Positions 8,835 to 16,668 are shown, counted from the stretch's first letter. The stretch: DNA of 64,000 bases from Palsa-504 sp963790065 (GCA_963790065.1 CAWBNK010000021.1:1-64000), one strand, 5' to 3'. The notes: generated by a model from the sequence alone, not told the origin. Numbers and translations are program-made.

Positions 8835-8943
8835 CGCCCGCAGCCTCCGGCTCACCGTTTTTGGCCACCATGGCCTGCTGTGCCTGCTCCCGCAGTTCGC
8901 GGGCGCGCTGCGCGGTGAGCTCGCGTGCAATCTCGGGATACAT
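8731..8943 (-). CDS. Small charged protein of unknown function
   Basis: ATG 8943 is preceded by a very strong ribosome binding site (AGGAGGA, 4 bases from the ATG). The frame gives 70 residues beginning MYPEIARELTAQRARELREQ, a charged helix typical of short actinobacterial proteins. Codon bias is convincing only for the first 35 codons. After about 8835 the overlapping frame carries the bias instead. The gene is divergent from the ArsR-type regulator at 9025 and is likely controlled by it. Function unknown. Confidence 0.55.
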   Translation of the reverse strand: MYPEIARELTAQRARELREQAQQAMVAKNGEPEAAGDASHADPAGRGRRFRLPGHPRLRGRLVLDRLAGR

Positions 8944-9024
8944 AATTCCTCCTGGTCTCCGGTAGCGTCTTCGTAAATGTTCACGCTTACATGAATGATG
9001 ACAGAATCGTGAGCATGTGGCAAG

Positions 9025-9615
9025 ATGGTGCACATGGAAGAACAGCCCGGAGTCCGGGAGATCGACAGCGTCGAGGGGCTGCGGGCACTGGCGGACCCGG
9101 TCCGCCTCGCGATCTTGTCCGCGCTGGATACGCACGTCCCGGGCGGCGAGCTCCCGGTCATGTCCGTGAAGGAACTAGCCCAGCACCTCGGTGAACCCCA
9201 GACCAAGCTTTACCGGCACGTGAAGCAGCTCGAAGCCGCCGGGCTGATCGAGGTCGCCGCGACGCGGATGGTCTCCGGCATCCTGGAGCAGCGTTACCGA
9301 GCTCGGCAGCGCGACCTGCGGCTGTCCGCGGCGCTATTCCGGCAGCACGCCGACGAGACCGAGGCGGCTGTCCGATCCGCCTTCGATGCCTTCCTGGCAG
9401 GCTTCTTCGACCGAGCACGCAAGGAGGACTGGCCGCTGGACAGCCCGGACAGCCCGGACAAGCCCGTGATGCTCGTATTCGACGACCGGATCAGCCTCAT
9501 GGCGGCGGAACGGCTCCGTGCCCGGCTGGAGGAGGTCACGCAGGAGATAGCCCAGGTCGAGGAGGGTGATATACCGGTCAGAATCGCGATCGGCTTCTAC
9601 CGGCCAACGCCGTGA
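9025..9615 (+). CDS. ArsR-type winged-helix regulator
   Basis: 196 residues from ATG 9025 (ATG 9034 is also possible). A winged-helix domain (LRALADPVRLAILSAL, then SVKELAQHLGEPQTKLYRHV) resembles the ArsR/HTH_20 group. It is followed by a helical C-terminal domain with acidic clusters. No paired cysteines are seen, so metal sensing is unlikely. Members of this group often repress a divergent small gene or transporter, and here the neighbour is the small-ORF locus at 8709-8943. Confidence 0.88.
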   Translation: MVHMEEQPGVREIDSVEGLRALADPVRLAILSALDTHVPGGELPVMSVKELAQHLGEPQTKLYRHVKQLEAAGLIEVAATRMVSGILEQRYRARQRDLRLSAALFRQHADETEAAVRSAFDAFLAGFFDRARKEDWPLDSPDSPDKPVMLVFDDRISLMAAERLRARLEEVTQEIAQVEEGDIPVRIAIGFYRPTP

Positions 9616-9726
9616 TCCTGGCTGCTAGATGCAGGCGGGCTAGCCGGGCAGCGGTGCCCATTAACAGACAGCGGGCACCGTATGAGCGCTCTGGGAGGGC
9701 ATCCGCTAGCGCCAGCATTCCTTCGG

Positions 9727-10983
9727 CTACCAGGCGGCGACGGAGATGTAGCGGGACCAGGGGATGGACGTGTCGCGGCCGTCGTGCACGATCGTCGCGT
9801 TCGCGCCGGGCTGCAGGTAGCTGAGGACCAGGAAGCTGCCGTCGCCGCTGGTGTAGAGGATCTGCTCGAACTCGCTGCGCTTCAGTGCGTCGAGGTTGTT
9901 CAGGACGGCGGTCTGGCGGCCGGTGGCGGTGGACCAGCTGACCAGGTGCTCGCGGACCGGAGCGTTGCGCCCGATCCGGCTGAGAGCCTCGATGCCGAGC
10001 ACGGTCCGGCCGTCAGGAGTGATGATGGCCCCGCGCCACTGGTTCAGCCCCGTGACGCCGCCGGTCCAGGTGGCCACCGTCTTGCTGCCGGTCAGGATGT
10101 CGGGGCCCGCGGCGCGGGTGTCCAGCAGGCGGACCGTGTTATCCCAGATGAACGCGACGTGCTGGCTGTCCGCGGTCCAGGACAGCGCGTCGCTGTCCAC
10201 GCCGAACCAGAGCATGCCGCCGCTGATGGGCACGCACCTGGAGCAGGTGCGGGTGGTCCAGGACCGTTCGGTCCCGGTGGCCAGGTCGAACACCTTGAGG
10301 TCTTCGGCGAGCAGCAGGGTATTGCCGAGGTTCGCGGCCAGCTGGGTTCCGTCCGGGGACAGGGCCATGTCGCGGATCTCGTAGCCGGCCGGGACGTATC
10401 CGGCGGGCAACGCGGTCAGGGTCATCCGGGCGCCGGCCTGGGCCGCCGGGTCGATGCGCAGCAGGAAGAAGCGCTGGGCGGGGAAGGGCGGCTCGACGTC
10501 GGAGGGGTCCGGGCCCTGCGCGGACAGGACGAACGTGCGGTCGTCGGCCGCGGCGGCCACCCCGCTGAACGACACGTACGGCTTGGGCGGGGTGATCCTG
10601 GCCAGCACCGCGCCGGTCTGGGTGGACCTGAGCTCGGCGGCGGTGTCGGCAGCGGAGGCGGAGTCGAGCATGTTTTCCACGTCAGATTGGGTCTTCGCGG
10701 TGATCAGCGCGACGTAGTAGGCCGGGACGCCGTACGGGCCGGCCGGCGGCCCGGCGGCGGCGGGCTGATGCTTCAGGCTGCCGGCGACGCTCAGGGAGGC
10801 GACGACCGTCGCGATGACCAGGGCCGCGGCGGCCAGCGGCACGGCCCATGCGCGCCACCTGGTAAGGCGTCCGTTCTGGCCGGCTCGCGGCTGAGGGCTC
10901 AGGTGCAGCGGCGGCGCCTCGGCGGGGATCTCGTCCGCCGTCTCGCGGAGCGCGGCGCGGAGCTTGTCCTGCAGCGGGGTCAT
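9727..10983 (-). CDS. Membrane-anchored beta-propeller-like protein, sigma-factor partner
   Basis: 418 residues. ATG 10983 overlaps the TGA of the upstream ECF sigma gene (ATGA). Residues 1-45 are cytoplasmic, one membrane helix lies at about 46-68 (WAVPLAAAALVIATVVASLS), and the remaining 350 residues are outside the membrane, with repeating strands (LSPDGTQLAANLGNTLLLAE, WTADSQHVAFIWD) that suggest a WD40/TolB-like propeller. The gene order and topology match the anti-sigma or sigma-associated proteins of SigE-type ECF loci. An anti-sigma role is inferred from context. No zinc-binding HxxxCxxC motif is visible. Confidence 0.8.
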   Translation of the reverse strand: MTPLQDKLRAALRETADEIPAEAPPLHLSPQPRAGQNGRLTRWRAWAVPLAAAALVIATVVASLSVAGSLKHQPAAAGPPAGPYGVPAYYVALITAKTQSDVENMLDSASAADTAAELRSTQTGAVLARITPPKPYVSFSGVAAAADDRTFVLSAQGPDPSDVEPPFPAQRFFLLRIDPAAQAGARMTLTALPAGYVPAGYEIRDMALSPDGTQLAANLGNTLLLAEDLKVFDLATGTERSWTTRTCSRCVPISGGMLWFGVDSDALSWTADSQHVAFIWDNTVRLLDTRAAGPDILTGSKTVATWTGGVTGLNQWRGAIITPDGRTVLGIEALSRIGRNAPVREHLVSWSTATGRQTAVLNNLDALKRSEFEQILYTSGDGSFLVLSYLQPGANATIVHDGRDTSIPWSRYISVAAW

Positions 10984-11555
10984 AACGTGCTCTCCAGCAG
11001 ATGACCGAGCGCCTTCAGCGCCCGGTGGGTGGCAGACCGCACCGTGCCGGGGCGGATGCCCATAATCCGGGCGATCTCCGGGTCGGGCAGGTCGAGGTAG
11101 AAGCGCAGCACCAGGGCCTCGCGCTGGCGGTGCGGCAGCCGGCGGACCGCGCGCAGCACCTGCTGGCGCTCTTCGCGGCTGAGCACGGCGGCCTCGGCCG
11201 ATCCCGACGGCGGCTGGTACTCGGTGACCCGGCGACCGAGCGCGCGGCGGCGCAGCGCGGTGCGGCAGCCGTTCAGCACCGAGGACCGGACGTAGGCCAG
11301 CGCGCCGCTGGGGTCGGCCAGCCGGCCCCAGTTCCGGTACAGGCCGAAGAACGCGTCCTGGACCACGTCCTCGGCCGCCGCCCGGTCGCCGAGCATGAGG
11401 TAGGCCAGCCGGATCAGGCCCACGGCCTGGGCGCGGTACAGTTCCCCGACGGCCGCCTCGGCTCCGCCGGCCGGGTCGGGGACCGGACCCGGTTCAGGTC
11501 GGCCTGATTCAGGCCATCGGAGCACCGCGGAACCGCTCAGCTCTTCTGGCTCCAT
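10980..11555 (-). CDS. ECF RNA polymerase sigma factor, SigE-family type
   Basis: 191 residues from ATG 11555. An ATG at 11627 would add 24 residues of unlikely sequence. Region 2 (AVGLIRLAYLMLGDRAAAED, then VVQDAFFGLYRNW) and region 4 (LPHRQREALVLRFYLDLPDP, then EIARIMGIRPGTVRSATHRA) are both complete. The downstream gene overlaps by 4 bp and encodes a membrane protein that probably controls it. The target promoters are unknown. Autoregulation is usual in such loci. Confidence 0.93.
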   Translation of the reverse strand: MEPEELSGSAVLRWPESGRPEPGPVPDPAGGAEAAVGELYRAQAVGLIRLAYLMLGDRAAAEDVVQDAFFGLYRNWGRLADPSGALAYVRSSVLNGCRTALRRRALGRRVTEYQPPSGSAEAAVLSREERQQVLRAVRRLPHRQREALVLRFYLDLPDPEIARIMGIRPGTVRSATHRALKALGHLLESTL

Positions 11556-11664
11556 GTAAGTTAAGACGCTCGGCGCGGCCTGCTGCTGCTTACCGGACCG
11601 CAAAACCTCCCCCAGGAAGCATCGCACCCCATGACCGGCGGTAGGCGGCGGCTCTGGGCTTCAT

Positions 11665-11711
11665 GATCACGGGCAGTTTTGGTCGGTATTTGACGCAAAC
11701 TGCCCGTGATC
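11665..11711. terminator. 15-bp perfect inverted repeat, possible terminator
   Basis: GATCACGGGCAGTTT (11665-11679) is perfectly repeated in inverse at 11697-11711 around a 17-base loop. It lies beyond the 3' end of the leftward methyltransferase remnant and upstream of the leftward sigma factor gene. There is no T-tract, as is usual for actinobacterial hairpin terminators. Confidence 0.55.
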
Positions 11712-11776
11712 TCAGGAAATGGCGCGGGACCCGGGGCCGAGAGCGCGGCGGCGGGCCGACGACGCGGGTCGCGGCG

Positions 11777-12182
11777 CTAGCTGCGGGTGAACTCGGCGCG
11801 CCAGCGGAGTTTGGGCGGGTCCTCGTGGTCGAGGAAGTTCTCGACGGATCGCGCGGTGAGCGTGGTCCCGGCCATGGCCTCGAGCTCGGGCCAGGTGACG
11901 GGCCAGGGCATTCATGGCCGGGTCGCGGACCGGGTCCCGGTCGTCGGTGGCGCGGGCGATCACCAGCAAGGTGCCGCCGGGCGCCACCAGGCCGGGCAGG
12001 GCCGCGTTCTTCGCCCACTCGGTGAGGTGCGGGTTGGGCTGGCCGTCGTCCCAGGGCACCACGGCGCTGCCCTCGCGCGCCTCGGCGTACAGCGTCTCGA
12101 ACCAGCCCGCCGGATCGCCGGACGCGGCTGCCTCGGCGGCGAGTTGCCTGGCGCGCCGGCGCACAAGATCGTCGGGTGTCAT
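11777..12182 (-). pseudogene. SAM-dependent methyltransferase, internally deleted and frameshifted
   Basis: From ATG 12182 the N-terminal segment WFETLYAEAREGSAVVPWDD followed by QPNPHLTEW is that of class I methyltransferases related to thiopurine S-methyltransferase. It is joined directly to the late strand LVAPGGTLLVIARATD. The Rossmann core with the SAM-binding loop is absent. Near 11895-11910 the frame changes, and the family's tail (PWPVTWPELEAMAGTTLTAR, then ENFLDHEDPPKLRWRAEFTR) continues to TAG 11777. So there is one in-frame internal deletion and one frameshift. The product cannot bind SAM. Confidence 0.8.
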
Positions 12183-12191
12183 CGCACCAGA

Positions 12192-12569
12192 TTACGTAGA
12201 CGGCCCGGCCGGCCTGGGGCCTAGGTCCTCTTCGATGATCTCGCGGCATAGCTGCAGGCACTCGCTGCAGAGCGAAGGAGGTGGAGAGGAGGCGCTGGCC
12301 GGCTCGGACAACAGAACGGCTTGGGTGGTGACGCGGCCGGGAGGCTTGCCGCAGAAGCTGCAGGACACCTGCGCGCCCGGGAACGGCATGGCGCGCAACG
12401 GCCCGAGCCGGGTGGCGACGGCCAGGCCGGAGCTGATCACTCCCCCGGCCAGCTCGACGCACGCATCGCAGATGTACACGCCCGGACCGGCGATCAGCTT
12501 GCGGACGTCGTGCTGCGATGCCCCGCAGAACGAGCAGTACAGGCTGGGCCTCGACACGCGCCCCACCAC
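12192..12569 (-). CDS. Stand-alone protein with two ClpX-type zinc fingers
   Basis: 125 residues from GTG 12569. Two zf-C4_ClpX-like modules are visible: Cys12/Cys15 with Cys34/Cys37 (YCSFCG, ICDACVEL) and Cys70/Cys73 with Cys101/Cys104 (SCSFCGK, CSECLQLCREIIEE). The AAA+ unfoldase domain of ClpX is absent. In ClpX this finger dimerises and recruits adaptors and substrates, so a free double finger might act as an adaptor or decoy for ClpX. That is inference. It is divergent from the TetR gene at 12704. Confidence 0.85.
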   Translation of the reverse strand: MVGRVSRPSLYCSFCGASQHDVRKLIAGPGVYICDACVELAGGVISSGLAVATRLGPLRAMPFPGAQVSCSFCGKPPGRVTTQAVLLSEPASASSPPPSLCSECLQLCREIIEEDLGPRPAGPST

Positions 12570-12625
12570 CCTCGGTCAGCCGGCCCCGGCCGCCGGCTGT
12601 CTACCGCCACTGTAGCCAGCGAGAG

Positions 12626-12671
12626 CCACGGACCGTTCGGCCGGAAGATCTTGATGCCGAACGGGCCCTGG
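12626..12671. repeat. Dispersed palindrome family A
   Basis: The arm CCACGGACCGTTCGGC (12626-12641) and an imperfect inverse copy (12656-12671) enclose a 14-base AT-richer loop. This copy lies in a divergent promoter region, directly beside the TetR operator, unlike most others, which follow stop codons. Confidence 0.7.
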
Positions 12672-12673
12672 CT

Positions 12674-12697
12674 ACTGTACCGTCCAGACGGTACAGT
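12674..12697. promoter_or_regulatory. TetR operator, 24-bp perfect palindrome
   Basis: The half-site ACTGTACCGTC is repeated in perfect inverse around a 2-bp centre. It ends 6 bp before the GTG start of the TetR gene at 12704, so it is very probably the autoregulatory operator. The form resembles known operators of QacR/TetR-type repressors. Confidence 0.8.
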
Positions 12698-12703
12698 GAT
12701 CCG

Positions 12704-13273
12704 GTGGACGTAGCAGGCGCGAGCAGCACGCGGGACCGGATTCTCGAGGCCGGGTATGCCGTCGCCGGGCAGTCGGGCGTGGCCGCGGTGACCCTCGACG
12801 CGGTCGCGAACCAGGCCGGGGTCAGCAAGGGCGGGCTGCTGTATCACTTCCCGTCCAAGGAGGCGCTCGTCTCCGGGATGGTCGACGGGCTGTGCGGCAC
12901 CTTCGCCGGTCTCGCGGGCGCCGCGGCATCCGCCGACCCGGAGCCGGCGGGCCGCGCGGCACGGGCGTACCTGGCCGCGAGTGCGGGCGAGCTGTGGCAG
13001 TCCAGCCGCTGGCTCGCGCTGGTCGGGGCGCTGCTCGTCCGCCCTGACCTGCTCGATTCCTGGCGGGCTTGGGTGGCGGCCGGGCGGGCGGCCGACGAAG
13101 CGGAGAGCGCCGACCCGGTGGCCGCGGCCATCGTCCGCCTGGCCGCTGACGGGCTGTGGCTGGCGGGCGTGCTCGGTCTGCCCGCGCCCGATCAGCCGCT
13201 CCGCACCGCCATCCTCGCCGAACTGGACCAGATGACCCGCGGGCCGCGACCCCGCCCGGAAGGACCGGAATGA
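12704..13273 (+). CDS. TetR-family transcriptional regulator
   Basis: 189 residues. GTG 12704 is chosen because the operator palindrome lies just upstream and the TetR fold begins a few residues later (TRDRILEAGYAVAGQSGVAA, then AVANQAGVSKGGLLYHFPSK). The C-terminal domain (LWQSSRWLALVGALLVRPDL) is of the TetR_C_37 type often seen next to transporters or flavin/F420 enzymes. Its stop overlaps the start of the PPOX-fold gene, so the two are one autoregulated operon. Confidence 0.93.
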   Translation: MDVAGASSTRDRILEAGYAVAGQSGVAAVTLDAVANQAGVSKGGLLYHFPSKEALVSGMVDGLCGTFAGLAGAAASADPEPAGRAARAYLAASAGELWQSSRWLALVGALLVRPDLLDSWRAWVAAGRAADEAESADPVAAAIVRLAADGLWLAGVLGLPAPDQPLRTAILAELDQMTRGPRPRPEGPE

Positions 13274-13686
13274 CCCCCGACGAGATCAGCTCGATCCTGG
13301 ATCAGGCCAGCCCGCCGTTGCTCGGCGTGATCGCCACCGTGCGAGCCGACGGCTCTCCGCACGCCGTGCCGGTCTGGTACAGCTGGGATGGGCACAGCGT
13401 GAGCATCTGGACCGACCGCGGCCGCGCCTGGGTGCGCAACCTGAGCCGCGATCCGCGAGTCGCCTTCACCGCGCAGCAGGCCCAGCCGCCGTACGGCGCG
13501 GTCATCATGCGCGGCCGCGCGGAGATGAGCGCTCCCGGCGCTGACGTCGACGGCGACATCCGACGTATCGCCGGCCGTTACCTGCCCGAACGCGAATGCG
13601 ACGCCTATATCGCCGCGTGGCCGCAGTTGCGCACCGTGGTGCGCGTTCACCCGGCCACCATCCAGGCCTGGAGCCGCGGCTACTGA
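13270..13686 (+). CDS. PPOX-fold (pyridoxamine 5'-phosphate oxidase-like) FMN/F420-binding protein
   Basis: 138 residues. ATG 13270 overlaps the TetR stop (ATGA). The split-barrel pattern is clear: LLGVIATVRADGSPHAVPVW, then VSIWTDRGRAWVRNLSRDPR and a family-type tail with CDAYIAAWPQ. These small proteins bind FMN or F420 and reduce or shelter small molecules. In actinobacteria the F420-dependent branch is common. The cofactor cannot be fixed from sequence alone. It is co-transcribed with, and probably controlled by, the TetR repressor. Confidence 0.88.
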   Translation: MTPDEISSILDQASPPLLGVIATVRADGSPHAVPVWYSWDGHSVSIWTDRGRAWVRNLSRDPRVAFTAQQAQPPYGAVIMRGRAEMSAPGADVDGDIRRIAGRYLPERECDAYIAAWPQLRTVVRVHPATIQAWSRGY

Positions 13687-13710
13687 TCACGCCGGGTCGA
13701 TGGACGGTGG

Positions 13711-14205
13711 TCAGGCGTGCGGGGGGCGGCGCCAGTGGTCCAGGGGCAGGGGGCCGCGGCTGAGGATGGTGCGGATGGCGAACGTGCTCGTGGCCTCGAC
13801 GATGGAGGGGATGGCCAGGATCTGGCCCAGCAGCAGCTGCTCGTAGCCGGCCAGGTCCGGCACGACCGCCTCCACCAGGAAGTCGCTGCTCCCGGAGACC
13901 AGGTAGCAGGCCACGATGGCGGGAATGGCCAGCAGGGCCTGCTCGATCCGGACCGAGCTCTCCTGCGAGTGGCGCTCGACCTTCAGGCCGATGAACACGG
14001 TCAGGCCGAGCCCAGCCTCGGCCCGGCTGACCTCGGCGCGGTAGCCGGCGATGATGCCGCTGGCCTCCAGCGCCTTGACCCGGCGCAGGCAGGCCGAGGG
14101 CGACAGCGAGATGGCGTCCGCGAGATCGACGTTCGCGATCCGGCCGTCGCGCTGCAGCCTGGTCAGGATGGCGCGATCCACCCGGTCGGGAACATGCTGA
14201 GGCAT
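13711..14205 (-). CDS. Lrp/AsnC-family transcriptional regulator
   Basis: 164 residues from ATG 14205. N-terminal winged helix (VDRAILTRLQRDGRIANVDL, then SPSACLRRVKALEASGIIAG) and a C-terminal RAM ligand-binding domain (YLVSGSSDFLVEAVVPDLAG). Such proteins form octamers that sense amino acids. It is divergent from an APC-type permease gene and most likely controls it, as in Lrp-LysE/YjeH-type export pairs. Two short palindromes lie between the genes. Confidence 0.93.
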   Translation of the reverse strand: MPQHVPDRVDRAILTRLQRDGRIANVDLADAISLSPSACLRRVKALEASGIIAGYRAEVSRAEAGLGLTVFIGLKVERHSQESSVRIEQALLAIPAIVACYLVSGSSDFLVEAVVPDLAGYEQLLLGQILAIPSIVEATSTFAIRTILSRGPLPLDHWRRPPHA

Positions 14206-14208
14206 GAA

Positions 14209-14245
14209 ATTCAGCTTAACCCCTGAATCGTGCAACAGCATTGCA
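14209..14245. promoter_or_regulatory. Putative Lrp/AsnC binding sites
   Basis: ATTCAG-N8-CTGAAT (14209-14228) and TGCAACAGCATTGCA (14231-14245) are short inverted repeats in the divergent region between the Lrp gene and the permease gene. Their spacing, about two helical turns from centre to centre, suits a wrapped Lrp multimer. Confidence 0.5.
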
Positions 14246-14310
14246 GGATCAGGCGCTACTAGCACAACATTTGCCATCGCATGCGAGGCGATTTCGGCGA
14301 TTGTGAACCT

Positions 14311-15696
14311 ATGGCGATGACATCCGCGAACCAGCCGAACCTCACCACCGCGCGGGGCGCCGCGCTGTACATCGGGGCGATCCTGGGCCCCGGCCTGCTG
14401 CTCCTGCCCGGCCTGGCCGCGGCCCAGGCCGGGCCGGCCTCGATCCTGGCCTGGCTGGGCCTGCTGGGCCTGTCCGGCCTGTTCGCCGCGGTGTTCTCGG
14501 CCCTGGGCCGGAAGATCCCGTCCGCGGGCGGCGTGATGGGCTACGTGACCGCGGGCCTGGGACCGCGGGCGGGCAGGGCGACCGGCTGGATCTTCCTGGC
14601 CGGGGTGGTCGGCGGCGCCCCGATCGTCTGCCTGATCGGCGCCAGCTACGTCACCGAGCTGACCGGCGGCGGGCAGCTGAGCCGGGCCGCCGTGGCAGCG
14701 GCGCTGCTGCTGATCGTCATCGGCCTGGCCGCGGCCGGGCTGCGGGCCAGCGCCTCGGCCCAGCTGGTCCTGGTCAGCCTGCTGACCGTGGTGGTCGTGG
14801 TGGCGGTGGCCGGATCGGCGGCGGCGGCGCGGGTGGCCAACTGGACGCCGTTCGCGCCGCACGGCTGGCTCTCGGTCGGCAGCGCAGCGGCCACGCTGAT
14901 GTTCTCCTTCGCCGGCTGGGAGGCGGTCGCGCCGCTGACCACCCGGTTTGCCGACCCGGCCCGGCAGCTGCCGCGCGCGGTGGCCATCGCCCTGGCCGCC
15001 ACCACCGTCCTGTACCTGGGCCTGGCGGTGGCCACGATCGGCGTACTGGGGCCGCGGGCGGCCACGGACGTTCCGCTGGCGGGGCTGCTGAGCCAGGGCA
15101 TCGGCGCGGCGGGCCCGGACGTGGCCGCGGTGGCCGCGATCGTGCTGACCCTGGGCGCCACCAACGCCTACATCAACGGCGCGGCGGCCATGGTCGGGCA
15201 GCTGGCGCGCCCGGTACCCGGCCGCGCCTCGGCTCCCCTGCACCGGCTGCTGGCCGCGATCGGCGTGACCGGGCTGCTGCTGATCACGCTGTACGGGCTG
15301 CGGATGGTCAGCACGGCCGCCCTGGTCGCGGTGCCGAGCACGCTGTTCCTGGTCGTCTACCTGGGCGCCATGACCGCCGCCGTGCGGGTGCTGCGCGGTC
15401 CGGTACGCCGGGCCGCGCTGCCCGCGCTGGTGGCGGTGGCGGTCATGCTGGGGTTCTGCGGCTGGGCGCTGGCGCTGCCCGTGGTCGTGGCGCTAGCCGG
15501 TATGGTCGGTCCTTGTGCAGCCGATCGTGCTCGGGCCGAACATGCCGGAGATGTTCTACCGCGGTGCGGACAGCGTGCTGTGCCCGGCCGGGACGCCGCA
15601 CGCGATCAGCGCCGGGATCCTGGTCGTGGAGCTGCAGGAGCCCGCGAACCTGTCGATCATGCTGGAGTGGGAGTCGTTCGGCCTCGAGGCGGGTGA
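14311..15696 (+). CDS. APC-superfamily amino acid permease or exporter, C-terminus altered
   Basis: About 11 membrane segments begin at LTTARGAALYIGAILGPGLL, close to the YjeH-like methionine/branched-chain amino acid exporters. ATG 14311 is the likely start (14281 and 14317 are alternatives). Hydrophobic sequence ends near 15500 (ALALPVVVALAG). The last 60 or so codons read through the following mannose-6-phosphate isomerase remnant in the wrong frame and are not family-like. One base change of frame would meet a TAG at about 15492, so the true end was probably there. Likely regulated by the divergent Lrp protein. Confidence 0.85.
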   Translation: MAMTSANQPNLTTARGAALYIGAILGPGLLLLPGLAAAQAGPASILAWLGLLGLSGLFAAVFSALGRKIPSAGGVMGYVTAGLGPRAGRATGWIFLAGVVGGAPIVCLIGASYVTELTGGGQLSRAAVAAALLLIVIGLAAAGLRASASAQLVLVSLLTVVVVVAVAGSAAAARVANWTPFAPHGWLSVGSAAATLMFSFAGWEAVAPLTTRFADPARQLPRAVAIALAATTVLYLGLAVATIGVLGPRAATDVPLAGLLSQGIGAAGPDVAAVAAIVLTLGATNAYINGAAAMVGQLARPVPGRASAPLHRLLAAIGVTGLLLITLYGLRMVSTAALVAVPSTLFLVVYLGAMTAAVRVLRGPVRRAALPALVAVAVMLGFCGWALALPVVVALAGMVGPCAADRARAEHAGDVLPRCGQRAVPGRDAARDQRRDPGRGAAGAREPVDHAGVGVVRPRGG

Positions 15697-15851
15697 GCAG
15701 GCACCTGTCGCAGAGCTACGGGGTGCTGGTGGTGACGGCCGGCGGCTCGGTGCCGGTGCGGCGGGGCAGCACCGTGCTGATCCCGCACGCCGCCGGGCCG
15801 GCCGTGCTGATCGGCACCGTCGAGGGCGTGCGCTGCCTGCCCGCCGCGTAG
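15515..15851 (+). pseudogene. Class I mannose-6-phosphate isomerase, internally deleted
   Basis: GTG 15515 opens the family N-terminus (QPIVLGPNMPEMFYRGAD), which is joined directly to the central cupin strand SVLCPAGTPHAISAGILVVE. Roughly the first domain between them is missing. At about 15690 the frame changes and the C-terminal cupin piece (SYGVLVVTAGGSVPVRRGST, VLIPHAAGPAVL) runs to TAG 15851. The intact enzyme interconverts mannose 6-phosphate and fructose 6-phosphate. Most zinc ligands are lost here. The gene overlaps the read-through tail of the permease. Confidence 0.78.
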
Positions 15852-15863
15852 CCAGCTACCGGG

Positions 15864-16541
15864 TCATTCTCGCTGGGCCGGCGGGGTGCGCCTGGCGGCG
15901 GCGATGGCGGCGATGACGATCCAGAGCAGTACCAGGCCGAGGAAGATGCGCTCGTAGAGGCCGCCGGGCGCGTGGTGGTGCTTGAGGGCCTGGCCGAGCA
16001 GCAGGTAGGCGAGGGCGCCGGCCACCGAGATGGCGAGCAGGACGCGCGCGGCGGGGCGCCAGGCCGGGTCGGAGAGCGGGCTGGCCCAGATCAAGTTGGC
16101 AGAGATCAAGATGGCGCCAATCGCGATGGCGGTGAACGCGATGAAGGCCAGCACCAGGTGGACGACGCCGCTGCCGTGCTGCGGCGTGCCCTCGGGGTCG
16201 TCAGCGAAGAACGCGAGCAGGCCGGAGCAGACGGCCCAGGTGACGAGCAGGGCCAGGCCGGCGCGGGCCCGGCCGTCGAGGCGGACCACCCGGTACAGGG
16301 CGGCGGCGATGGCCAGGGACAGGGCGCAGCGGAGCAGGAAGTTCAGGTCCATCACCCAGAACCACGGGCCGCGGCCGTAGTCGCTTTCCGCGTTGTAGAT
16401 CAGGCTGTACCCGGGCCGCAGGAAGGCCAGCAGCACGTCGATGGCCACGTAGAGGGCGACCCCGGCCAGCGTGAGCCGGGCCAGCGGCCGCACGCGGGAC
16501 GGGGCGGGGCGCTGCCGCGGCGGCGAGACGGCGGCAGTCAT
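15864..16541 (-). CDS. DUF998 membrane protein
   Basis: 225 residues from ATG 16541. An upstream start at 16646 would only add a simple-sequence ARARAR stretch. Six membrane segments are visible. The conserved first loop contains YSLIYNAESDYGRGPWFWVM, characteristic of DUF998. The function of the family is unknown. It is divergent from the MarR regulator at 16678 and probably repressed by it. Confidence 0.85.
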   Translation of the reverse strand: MTAAVSPPRQRPAPSRVRPLARLTLAGVALYVAIDVLLAFLRPGYSLIYNAESDYGRGPWFWVMDLNFLLRCALSLAIAAALYRVVRLDGRARAGLALLVTWAVCSGLLAFFADDPEGTPQHGSGVVHLVLAFIAFTAIAIGAILISANLIWASPLSDPAWRPAARVLLAISVAGALAYLLLGQALKHHHAPGGLYERIFLGLVLLWIVIAAIAAARRTPPAQRE

Positions 16542-16593
16542 CGGGACCCCCGGGGCGGCGGGTCGAGGCGGGGACCGCGGGTCCGCGGCCGCG

Positions 16594-16620
16594 GCCCGTG
16601 CCCGTGCCCGTGCCCGTGCC
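16594..16620. repeat. Hexanucleotide microsatellite (GCCCGT)n
   Basis: Four perfect GCCCGT units and a partial fifth lie between the divergent DUF998 and MarR starts. Copy-number change here would alter promoter spacing for the DUF998 gene. Confidence 0.8.
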
Positions 16621-16642
16621 AGTACCAGTGCCGCGAGAATGC

Positions 16643-16668
16643 GCAACTTGGTTGCATATCTCTATAAT
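16643..16668 (+). promoter_or_regulatory. marR promoter and operator
   Basis: TATAAT (16663-16668) ends 9 bases before the MarR ATG at 16678, so transcription would begin at or next to the ATG: a leaderless mRNA. Just upstream GCAAC-TTG-GTTGC (16643-16655) is a perfect 5-bp inverted repeat suited to a MarR dimer. No good -35 hexamer is seen at normal spacing. Confidence 0.6.

Noticed and set aside
14206..15243. Long minus-strand extension of the Lrp frame opposite the permease
   Set aside because: The extension is low-complexity Arg/Gly/Gln, the Lrp start at 14205 is clear, and the plus strand encodes a membrane protein.
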